Part shown: positions 27,072-33,855 of the stretch, in pieces
How positions within the stretch are numbered: position 1 is the first letter of the stretch
How the letters are laid out: each line of letters begins with the position of its first letter
From: Actinomyces provencensis
GTDB lineage: Bacteria; Actinomycetota; Actinomycetes; Actinomycetales; Actinomycetaceae
Reading direction: 5' to 3'
Length of the DNA stretch: 41,288 nt
NCBI RefSeq assembly: GCF_900155435.1
Contig: NZ_LT700212.1
Coordinates: forward strand, 1,637,131 to 1,678,418
Made by a program: the position numbers and the translations under genes
Notes under the pieces: model-generated
The model's input: the letters and a program-made list of their open reading frames with translations, nothing else
What the model was told of the DNA's origin: nothing
Databases searched by the model: none

Positions 27072-27863
27072 TCACGCCGGGACGGGGACCGGGTCGTTCG
27101 ACCTCAGCAGGGCGGTCGCGCGGCGCTTGTACTCGATGAACTCCTCACTGAGGCGCACCTCGCTGCTCCGCTCGGGCCCCAGGTCGATGTCGATGATCTC
27201 CTTGATGCGCCCGGGGCGGGCGGACATGACGACCACGCGGTTGGCCAGCAGGATCGCCTCGTCCACGTCGTGGGTGACCATGACGACGGTCTTCGGGGTG
27301 CGCTGCCAGATGTCCAGCAGCAGCTCCTGCGTGGTCTCGCGCGTGAGCATGTCCAGGGCGCCGAAGGGCTCGTCCAGGAGCAGTGCCTTGGGTTCGTTCG
27401 CCAGTGCGCGCGCCAGGGCGACGCGCTGCTGCATGCCTCCCGACAGGGTGGTCGTGTACTGGTGCTCGAAGCCCTGCAGGCCCACCAGCTCCGTGTACTG
27501 CTGGGCGATCTCGCGGCGGGCCTTGCGGCCCATCCCCTGCTCCCTCAGTCCGAAGGCGATGTTGTCGATGACGCTCAGCCACGGGAAGAGCGTGTAGGAC
27601 TGGAAGACCATGCCGCGGTCCCGGCCCGGCCCCCGCACGCGCTGTCCGTCGAAGGACACCGACCCGGCTGTGGGCTCCTCCAGGCCGGCCATGATGCGCA
27701 GCAGTGTGGACTTCCCGCACCCGGACGTGCCCAGCAGGGAGATGAACTCCTGGGGGTGGACCGTCAGGTCGATGGAGTCCAGTGCGTGCACCACACCCCT
27801 CTTGGTCTCGAAGGTCTTGGAGAGGTGGGTGACGACCATCTCCGACTCGGTGGTGACAGGCAT
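27072..27863 (-). CDS. ABC transporter ATPase (SsuB/TauB-like)
   Basis: A 263-residue ATPase for nitrate/sulfonate/taurine-type importers. Walker A is GTSGCGKST (about residue 45), the signature LSGGMQQRVALARA and Walker B ALLLDEPFGALD follow in order, with the switch His in VMVTHDVDEA. It starts three bases after the permease stop. The frame is complete. In this family the ATPase energises the adjacent single permease with an SsuA-like binding protein; the substrate here is unknown. Confidence 0.92.
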   Translation of the reverse strand: MPVTTESEMVVTHLSKTFETKRGVVHALDSIDLTVHPQEFISLLGTSGCGKSTLLRIMAGLEEPTAGSVSFDGQRVRGPGRDRGMVFQSYTLFPWLSVIDNIAFGLREQGMGRKARREIAQQYTELVGLQGFEHQYTTTLSGGMQQRVALARALANEPKALLLDEPFGALDMLTRETTQELLLDIWQRTPKTVVMVTHDVDEAILLANRVVVMSARPGRIKEIIDIDLGPERSSEVRLSEEFIEYKRRATALLRSNDPVPVPA

Positions 27864-27866
27864 GGG

Positions 27867-29351
27867 TCAGTGCCTCCGTTCGTTCCAGGGGAAGAGCATC
27901 CGGTTGAGGAAGATCAGGGCGTAGTCGACGACGAGCCCGATGAGGCCCAGGGTGAGGATGGAGACGAAGATCTGGTCCACGGCCACGGACCGCTGGGACT
28001 GGAGGATCGTGTAGCCGATGCCGGAGCTGGCCCCGACGATCTCGGCGACGATCACGTAGGTCCACGCCCAGCCCAGCACGATGCGCAGGGTGTCCACGAT
28101 GTCGGGCCAGGCGCGCGGCAGGATGATCTTCCACAGCACATTCGCCTGGTTGGTGCCCAGCGTGTAGGAGGCCTCGATGAGGGGCAGGGTGACGGACCTG
28201 ATGTTGTTGGCGATCATGAGCACCAGCTGCGGCAGGCTGCCCAGGATGATGATCGCGATCTTCTCCTCCTCGCCGATCCCGATCCAGAAGATGAACAGCG
28301 GGATGAAGGCCGAGGCCGGCATGTAGCGGATGAAGGAGAACATCGGCTGCACGAAGGAGGAGACGGGGGCGTAGGTGCCCACGAAGATCCCCAGGGGCAG
28401 CGCGACGGCGGTGGCGATGAGGAAGCCCGCCATGACGCGGTAGACGGTCGCCCAGATGTCCTCGACGAAGCCGCGTCGGAACATGTCCACCGCCGCGTGC
28501 GCCGTCTCCGCAGGGGTGGGCACGAACATGGGGTTGACCAGTTCGCGGGCGGTGATGAACCACCACCCCGCCAGGAGGATCGCGAAGGAGGTCACCGACA
28601 CGACCAGACCCGCCCGGGTCGAGGCGACGAAGTCGCTGGAGAGGCCCAGGGTGTCCAGGATGACGCCGGGGACGTCCTTGGAGTCGAGGATGACGTGACC
28701 GAAGTCCGTCTCCTTGGCCTTGCTCAGCCACGGCTCCCAGGTCATGGCCGCATCGACCTTGCCCGCGACGAAGGCGCTGCCGGCGTCGCCTGAACTCATG
28801 GACGTGACCTCGACATCGTCCATGGTCATGTCGTTCTGCTTGAGTTCGTAGTTGAACCAGAAGAAGCTCGCACCACCCGTGGTGTCCAGGGCGACGGTGC
28901 GGCCCTTGAGGTCGGCGAAGGAGGTGATGTCCTCCAGGCCCACCAGGCCGTCGCCGCCGTAGGAGGTGTCCAGGACCAGGGGCACCGTGATGTCCACGCC
29001 CTGCGCCTTGGACATCACCTGGGTGTCGATGGTGGTGGCGATGCCCTGGATCTCGCCCGCGATCAGGGCGGCGCGGCTGTCGGCCTTGGACTCGAAGGAG
29101 GTCACGGCCACGTCCACGCCGTGGTCCTCGAAGAAGCCCTGTTCGACGGCCAGGTCCAGGGGGAGGAACCCGATCCACGAGGAGCGGGCGATCGTGACGG
29201 TTCCGTCATAGGTGCCACTCGAGGCGCCACCCGACTCCGCGCCCGAGGCGGGGTCCGCGTCGACGCCGCCTCCGCAGGCGGAGAGACCGAAGGAGGAGAC
29301 GAGCAGGGCTGCGGAGACAAGTGGGACGGTGGAGCGTCGTCGGAGACTCAT
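27867..29351 (-). CDS. binding protein fused in frame to ABC permease (SsuA-SsuC-like, deletion product)
   Basis: A single 494-residue frame joins two proteins that are normally separate. Residues 1 to about 240 are a lipoprotein of the SsuA/NMT1 type: signal peptide and lipobox LSACGGG, then VTIARSSWIGFLPLDLAVEQ and a binding domain that stops abruptly after DVPGVILDTLGLSSDFVAS. The C-terminal third of the binding fold, its stop and the next start are absent. From TRAGLVVSVTSFAILLAGWW on, a nearly complete SsuC-type permease follows with six helices and the ATPase-docking loop (LIEASYTLGTNQANVLWKII). The junction is near 28615-28635. A fused, truncated receptor is unlikely to function; the event is best read as an in-frame deletion or an assembly loss. 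The start is ATG 29351. Confidence 0.8.
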   Translation of the reverse strand: MSLRRRSTVPLVSAALLVSSFGLSACGGGVDADPASGAESGGASSGTYDGTVTIARSSWIGFLPLDLAVEQGFFEDHGVDVAVTSFESKADSRAALIAGEIQGIATTIDTQVMSKAQGVDITVPLVLDTSYGGDGLVGLEDITSFADLKGRTVALDTTGGASFFWFNYELKQNDMTMDDVEVTSMSSGDAGSAFVAGKVDAAMTWEPWLSKAKETDFGHVILDSKDVPGVILDTLGLSSDFVASTRAGLVVSVTSFAILLAGWWFITARELVNPMFVPTPAETAHAAVDMFRRGFVEDIWATVYRVMAGFLIATAVALPLGIFVGTYAPVSSFVQPMFSFIRYMPASAFIPLFIFWIGIGEEEKIAIIILGSLPQLVLMIANNIRSVTLPLIEASYTLGTNQANVLWKIILPRAWPDIVDTLRIVLGWAWTYVIVAEIVGASSGIGYTILQSQRSVAVDQIFVSILTLGLIGLVVDYALIFLNRMLFPWNERRH

Positions 29352-29358
29352 GATGGGA

Positions 29359-29795
29359 TCACTCTTTCCATTCGTTGGGTGCGGCGGCAGCGGAGACGTC
29401 GACCCGGTCGAAGCCGCCCCCCCATCACCGCGATGCCAGGACAGTTCCGGTGCTGGTCGATGACCGTGGCAGGGAGATGGGCGCAGATCTGCGCCAGGAT
29501 GATGTCGCAGGTGCGTCCGAAGGTCTCGAGGTCGCCCTCGTAGGAGTAGGTGACCCTCGTAGGAGTAGGTGGAGTGGAGGACCTGGGTCCCGGGGCGGGC
29601 CCGGCGCACCAGGTCGGCCTCGAAGTCGACACTCCCCCACTCCTCGTCGATGATCCACACGCGGGGGGCACCGGAGGCCGTGGGGCCGAGGAGCGCGTGC
29701 GCAGCGGTGGAGGCCGGTGCTGCGGGTCCGAGCGGTCCTTCGGGTGGGAGCGGTGCGGCCGGAGGGACTGGGACTCGTCTGTCGTCGGGGGCCAT
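29359..29795 (-). pseudogene. truncated and frameshifted CtBP-like D-2-hydroxyacid dehydrogenase
   Basis: From ATG 29795, after a Pro/Ala-rich leader, the frame reads APRVWIIDEEWGSVDFEADL. It is broken by a 19-bp tandem duplication at 29535-29572; without that copy it continues EGDLETFGRTCDIILAQICA. A second shift at a run of seven C (29417-29423) has one base too many; corrected, the frame reads VMGGGFDRVDVSAAAA and stops after PNEWKE at 29359. This is the N-terminal part of the substrate domain of C-terminal-binding-protein-like dehydrogenases, which reduce 2-oxo acids with NAD(P)H. The nucleotide-binding domain and catalytic residues, about two thirds of a normal protein of about 320 residues, are missing. 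Confidence 0.7.
29535..29572 (-). repeat. 19-bp tandem duplication
   Basis: CCCTCGTAGGAGTAGGTGA (29535-29553) is followed directly by an identical copy differing only in the last base (29554-29572). Nineteen is not a multiple of three, so the duplication shifts the dehydrogenase frame. Removing one copy restores a good family match. Confidence 0.9.
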
Positions 29796-29796
29796 G

Positions 29797-30208
29797 TCAG
29801 CCCTCCTCCTGGACGGTCACCTGTTGGGCGTCCGCGTCCGCGTCGACCACCAGTCCGTCGTGGGCGACGGCGTAGAAGTCCTCACCCAGCCGGTCGACCA
29901 GGGGGATCTCCAGGATGATGGCGCTGGCCACCAGCGTCGTGTCCGGGTTGCGGATGATCATGGCGCGGGGGGCGTGGCCGGTCTTCTGGAGCTGGAAGAG
30001 GCCGTCGGCCTGGACCACGGAGGATCCCTTGCCGTTGGGGAAGCTGAGGATCTTCCCGGCGATCGAGACCCCGTGGAGGGCGTGGCCCTCCTCGATGACC
30101 GTGCCGTCCTCGGGGTTGACGAGGTAGAAGCACATGTCGTCGGCGGAGATGAGCAGTTCGCCCCTCGGCCCGGCCCTCGCTGATCCTGTGGCACTCGAAG
30201 CTGGTCAT
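29797..30208 (-). pseudogene. aconitase X small subunit (DUF126), frameshifted near the start
   Basis: The swivelling small domain of aconitase X (AcnX). The start ATG 30208 overlaps the large-subunit stop as ATGA and gives TSFECHRISEGRAEG. One extra G in the run at about 30161-30164 then breaks the frame; without it the protein continues ELLISADDMCFYLVNPEDG. The rest matches the family: HGVSIAGKILSFPNGKGSSV, AMIIRNPDTTLVASAIILEI and PLVDRL. An internal ATG at 30135 could restart translation but would lack the first strand. AcnX enzymes are dehydratases acting on small hydroxy acids such as cis-3-hydroxyproline or mevalonate 5-phosphate. Confidence 0.75.
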
Positions 30209-30987
30209 CGCACGACCTCCCCCGTCAGCGCGCTGGCGACGGCGTTCTCGAGTTCGGTGATGACGAACTCCATGTTGCGTCTCTTCGTGTAGTAGGCGCA
30301 CTTGGGGGACTCCGTCACCCCGCGCTTGCCGTAGAGGAACTCCCAGCAGGGCTGGTCCATGCAGGTGTTGGAGAAGATGTGGCCGCCCGCCGCCTCGATC
30401 TGGTCCAGGTACCCCATCTCGCGGGCGAGGTCGAAGGTGAGGGCGGAGGTCATCGCGAACAGCGGCACCGCCAGGTCACGGCCACGCACCATCTCGGCGA
30501 TCGTGGTGCTCTGGTCGATGGTCAGGTGGGGGCAGCCGAAGCGCGCGCCGTAGACGGAGTTCACGAAGGGGGTGGCGCTGGACTCCGAGAAGGAGATGAC
30601 CTCCCGGTAGCGAGGGACGTTGCGCTCCAGGTAGGGCGTGCAGTCGTAGGTCATGATCGCGCCGATGTCGGTGTAGGCGCGGTGGGTGCGCTTGACGATG
30701 GCCTCGTCCTCCGGGCGGATCGTCGTCACCTTCTTCAGCTGGCGCCAGTTGAAGCTGGGGTTGACCGTGGGGCGCACCCGGCAGTGCGCGCCGCCCGCCA
30801 CCAGCTTCTCCGCGAACCACAGGTCCGCCTCCTGGTTGGACAGGGCCACGTGGGTCCGCGTGACGGGCACCATGTGGGGGGCGTCGTAGGCGTCACCGAT
30901 GGCGACCTGGATCTTCATCGCGATCTGGGCGCCCGTGCCGTACTGGCCGTCGAGCATCGCCTGCTCGTCGTCCCTCAGTTCGATCAT
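30205..30987 (-). CDS. aconitase X large subunit (DUF521) with an internal deletion
   Basis: The 260-residue frame matches both ends of the AcnX catalytic subunit, usually about 400 residues. The N-terminal part has LRDDEQAMLDGQYGTGAQIA, the TCTPYL-like DCTPYLERNVPRYRE and SESSATPFVNSVYGAR. There the usual SNREGG/TNREGG stretch and roughly 120-160 following residues are absent, and the frame continues directly with FGCPHLTIDQSTTIAEMVRG, AREMGYLDQIEAAGGHIFSN and TCMDQPCWEF. Each cysteine motif seen (DCTP, GCPH, NTCM) belongs to the iron-sulfur/active-site region, but the core is incomplete, so activity is doubtful. The junction is at about 30540. Because the reading frame is kept, it appears as an ordinary gene. 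It is first in the operon and faces an IclR-type site. Confidence 0.75.
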   Translation of the reverse strand: MIELRDDEQAMLDGQYGTGAQIAMKIQVAIGDAYDAPHMVPVTRTHVALSNQEADLWFAEKLVAGGAHCRVRPTVNPSFNWRQLKKVTTIRPEDEAIVKRTHRAYTDIGAIMTYDCTPYLERNVPRYREVISFSESSATPFVNSVYGARFGCPHLTIDQSTTIAEMVRGRDLAVPLFAMTSALTFDLAREMGYLDQIEAAGGHIFSNTCMDQPCWEFLYGKRGVTESPKCAYYTKRRNMEFVITELENAVASALTGEVVR

Positions 30988-31047
30988 GAATCCGGCCCTT
31001 CCTCATGCTGGCGTGAGCCGCCGCGTGAACAGTTGTCGTTTCCGCCT

Positions 31048-31067
31048 TGTGGAATGAGATTTCCACA
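31048..31067. promoter_or_regulatory. IclR-type operator upstream of the aconitase X operon
   Basis: TGTGGAA-TGAGAT-TTCCACA is a palindrome with perfect 7-bp arms, and its core TGGAATGAGATTTCCA matches the TGGAA-n6-TTCCA form of many IclR-family sites. It lies 61 bases before the large-subunit ATG. The operon's own IclR gene is the obvious binder. Confidence 0.65.
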
Positions 31068-31827
31068 CAATGGATCGCAGTCTCAAGGGCTGTTCAAGTT
31101 CGGCTCATGCTGCCATCTGTGCCGGGTCATGCTCAAGGATGGTTGTGCGGCGCGGACAGGCCTTCTCCGGCCCCGTGCAGGCGGTCAGGGACGGCGCGCC
31201 GCGCTCGTCCGGGGCGGGGCGGGAGGGGCGGAGACCTGGCACCAGGGGCGGCTTTCGGAGGTCAACCTGAGGGGTATTGCGGGCGGGTAGGAGGCGGGTC
31301 GGAGGCGTCGCCTCCACCGTGCGCGACGGATCGTTCGGGCATCGGCCGGTGTGCCGGCCCGCGCGTCGGGGCGTGTTCCGGTCCACGCTTCGAGCCCAGC
31401 TTCGTCCCGGACGTCGGACCCGGCCTCGGCTCGGGCAGCGGACGGATGCTGGGGTCACCGGTTGCGCAGGGTGCACCTCCGTGCAGGATGCACCGAGGGC
31501 TCGTCAGCTGCGGGCGCGGTGCGCCTGCAGGGAGGTGCGCAGCCCTGCGGCAGAGGTGGGCGCGGGCAGGTGCGTGGGCGCCCGTGCAGGCACGGCCCCG
31601 GGGACGGATGGAGCCACGGGCCCGGAAACGGGTGCAGACACGGACCAGGCGGCGGGCGCTGGAGCAGGGACCGGAGCAGTCACGGACCCGGAGGCGGCCG
31701 CAGGAACGACCGCAGGAACATGCAGAAGCAGGGTGGGAGTGGTACGCCTCACGACAGGTCAGAAGCGTGGCAGGAGCAGGACCTCGGTCCCACACACACC
31801 GTCAGCGCGAAGGGTGGGAGCAGTGGA
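31068..31827. other. gene-poor, GC-rich low-complexity stretch
   Basis: No convincing gene is found in these 760 bases. Between about 31340 and 31740, degenerate repeats of GCAC/GGGAC/CCGGA-type words give Ala-Pro-Val-rich or Arg-rich translations on every frame; the longest (minus strand 31262-31795) has no recognisable domain. It may be a decayed low-complexity coding region. The promoter of the aconitase X operon should lie in the first 100 bases. Confidence 0.45.
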
Positions 31828-32256
31828 TCAGCTGTACTCGTCCGAGGGGTCCGCCGGTGCTGACCTGGAACCGGACTCCTCGCCCGGACCATCGGCTGGT
31901 CCCTGGCTGGAGCCCGGCGTGCCGTCCTCGTGCGCCCAGGACACCACCAGATTCTCCGAGGACCAGAACCGTGGCAGCTGGGTACCGACCAGTTCCTCCA
32001 CCCGTTCGAGCTCGGCCTCACGGGCCTCGCCCTCGTCGCCCTCGCCCTGGACGCCCTCGTCGACCTCCACCGTCACCTCGAGCCCTTCCGGGCGCACGAG
32101 CAGGCGCGCCTGCGGGCCACCCTCGCCGAAGCGGATGGAGCCCGTGCCCTGATCCTCGTCCCAGGTGGCGCTGGACTCACCCGACAGTCCGGACGCCAGG
32201 GCTTGGGCCGCGCTGTGCGCATCGTCGGTGGGTATGAGGGCGCTGGAGGTGGTCAT
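31828..32256 (-). CDS. small acidic protein, DUF2218-like
   Basis: A 142-residue cytoplasmic protein. The middle (GTGSIRFGEGGPQARLLVRP, EGLEVTVEVDEG, then ELERVEELVGTQLPRFWSSE and NLVVSWAHED) follows the strand-strand-helix pattern of DUF2218, a small family often near iron or siderophore genes, though without the usual N-terminal HWSHK motif. The tail is Gly/Pro/Ser/Glu-rich. ATG 32256 follows GGAAGG at nine bases. No function can be assigned. It lies alone upstream of the low-complexity stretch. Confidence 0.6.
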   Translation of the reverse strand: MTTSSALIPTDDAHSAAQALASGLSGESSATWDEDQGTGSIRFGEGGPQARLLVRPEGLEVTVEVDEGVQGEGDEGEAREAELERVEELVGTQLPRFWSSENLVVSWAHEDGTPGSSQGPADGPGEESGSRSAPADPSDEYS

Positions 32257-32510
32257 GCCTGATGCCTTCCCGAGAGGTGGCACCGCTGGAGCGGCTCCCG
32301 GCCAACAGGTGCTGTGGTGCCCGTCGCGGGACCGTCGTGGTGCCGGTCACAGGGAGTCTATCCACGGGCCGGGTGCGGCGCTCGGCGGAGCGGGCCCTGT
32401 CTCGGAGCAGACCCACGGTGCCGCGCCATGGTGCCGCTGTTGCCCGGCCGCACGGCCTGATGGCTGCGGGCGTGGAGGGCAGGCGGGCGCGGGCGCCTCG
32501 CTCGCCGCGT

Positions 32511-33116
32511 TCAGCGAGCGCAGTGCTTCTCCAATGGGGAGCGGTCCGTCGGGTTCTTCGCGATGACGGCGCCGTTGAGGATGACCGCGAAGCAGGTCCA
32601 GGCGGCGTAGGGGGCGATCGCTGCCCCTGCGGGTCGCGAGATGCGTGCGGCCCGCCGTGCCAGGGACACGGAGTCCGCGGCCAGCGCGGCAGCCACGACG
32701 AGGCCGCCGCGGGTGGAGTGCCCACGGAAGAAGACCCAGGTCCAGGCCGTGTTGAGGGTCATGTTGCGCAGGAGCGCGGTGTGGAAGCCGGCGCCTGGAT
32801 CGCGGCGTTCGAGGGCCACGGAGGCTCCGGCGACTGCGGTGTAGAGCCCGGACCACACCCACCGGAAGACCGGGGGTGGGGGTTGGATGGCCGGCTGGTC
32901 GAGGGAGCGGTACCAGCGGGAGCGCACGCCCGTCACGGTCGCGACCGATCCGAGTGTGGCCGCTGCGGCCACGGGCCACACACCGCGCACGACACTTCGG
33001 ATCACGCCGCGTGCGGTGCGGTGTCGGGATGCGCGACCGGAATCCTGCTCCGTGTCGTCGCCGTCAGTGCGGGCGTTGGTACCGACATCACTGTCCGTGG
33101 TGCTGCGAGCGTCCAT
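32511..33116 (-). CDS. TspO/MBR family protein
   Basis: A 201-residue membrane protein. After a 45-residue charged N-terminus come five membrane helices with TspO motifs: QPPPPVFRWVWSGLYTAVAG, LNTAWTWVFFRG, a Trp/Asn-containing helix 3, and the late APYAAWTCFAVILNGAVIAK. TspO proteins bind tetrapyrroles and affect porphyrin and stress physiology. ATG 33116 follows GGAGGACCTC directly. The long polar N-terminus is unusual for the family, which is commonly 150-180 residues. Confidence 0.85.
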   Translation of the reverse strand: MDARSTTDSDVGTNARTDGDDTEQDSGRASRHRTARGVIRSVVRGVWPVAAAATLGSVATVTGVRSRWYRSLDQPAIQPPPPVFRWVWSGLYTAVAGASVALERRDPGAGFHTALLRNMTLNTAWTWVFFRGHSTRGGLVVAAALAADSVSLARRAARISRPAGAAIAPYAAWTCFAVILNGAVIAKNPTDRSPLEKHCAR

Positions 33117-33375
33117 GAGGTCCTCCGATCCGTGCGCGGGCCTGACTGGTCTGCCCGGGCCCAGCGTGCCTCCCGGGAGCGTCGAAGCCGCCCACACCGC
33201 CATGTCTCCCGCGCCCGACAGTCCCACCCGGACCCGACAGGTCTGCCCAGCCTATGTCGACCTGACCTGTGGGGTGACGGGGAGCGCACCCAGAGCCGGG
33301 ACCGCTCGGTTCCCGGCCCGCGCGAGCTCGATGGAGGTCCCTGGACGCCCACCCGACAGTTCTCTCCCGTCATCG

Positions 33376-33519
33376 TGTGCAGAAATGCACCCAGTTTCCC
33401 GGCGCCGACACCGCGGAGACGGCTCCCGTGTTCCGGCGCTCCCTCCTGACCTGCACCGACGTGGCTCCTCAGTTCCGGCGCCGTGCACGGACTGAGGAAA
33501 CTGGGTGCATTTCTGCACA
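33376..33519. repeat. 144-bp element with perfect 24-bp inverted termini
   Basis: The arm at 33376-33399 (beginning TGTGCAGAAATGCACCC) is repeated exactly in inverse at 33496-33519. Both arms adjoin CGGCGCCG-type palindromes inside (33400-33407 and near 33474-33482). The 96 bases between are GC-rich and noncoding. It could be a MITE-like mobile unit, a cruciform site or a long structured RNA; target duplications are not apparent. Confidence 0.85.
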
Positions 33520-33668
33520 GCATCCGAGGGCACCCGCCGCAGAACGGGTCCACGGCCCCGTCCTGCTTGCTTCCGGCATCCGGCAGGACCGGGCGCGGAC
33601 GGGTGGGGTCGACTGATCTGCTCCAGGCAGAGGCGTGAAGCCTGTCGACCCGTGGGCTCCCGTCGAGA

Positions 33669-33726
33669 AGTGGACTTCTCAGCGAACGGTGGGGGCTCAT
33701 GGCCACCGCTCGGTGGGAAGTCCACT
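33669..33726. repeat. 58-bp nested inverted repeat
   Basis: AGTGGACTTC (33669-33678) and GAAGTCCACT (33717-33726) form a perfect 10-bp stem, and CGGTGG (33687-33692) with CCACCG (33703-33708) form a second stem inside it. The left flank repeats GAGAAG and the right flank ACTCTTC. It is 130 bases before the end of the ABC-2 permease gene and could end its transcript or be another small repeat unit. Confidence 0.7.
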
Positions 33727-33855
33727 CTTCGGCGCCCCGACACCACCGCCCGGCCACGGACGCATCGGCGCTGCACCGGTATGTCGACACCGGTGTCCCA
33801 CCACGACGCCGCAGCGGCGCGTGCGCGTCGCTGCGGCGGTCCGCCCCGGCGTGCC

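Larger units (their letters stand above)
33117..33855. other. intergenic region carrying two inverted-repeat elements
   Basis: No gene is supported in this 740-base region between tspO and the ABC-2 permease. It contains the two inverted-repeat structures listed separately. Short frames crossing it owe their length to GC-rich composition. Confidence 0.5.

Noticed and set aside
26802-28793. 663-residue plus-strand open frame
   Set aside because: Antisense shadow of the ABC ATPase and permease; no domain recognisable.
27867-29795. 642-residue three-part fusion of dehydrogenase, binding protein and permease
   Set aside because: The first part is joined only through frameshifts in the dehydrogenase; the lipoprotein start at 29351 with a signal peptide and lipobox is clear.
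31262-31795. 177-residue minus-strand open frame
   Set aside because: Low complexity, Arg/Pro/Cys-rich, no homology pattern, and similar-length frames occur on the other strand.
33376-33519. Terminator for tspO or the ABC-2 operon
   Set aside because: The 96-base loop and 24-bp arms are far longer than intrinsic terminators, there is no T tract, and it lies upstream of tspO's start, so a repeat element is more likely.
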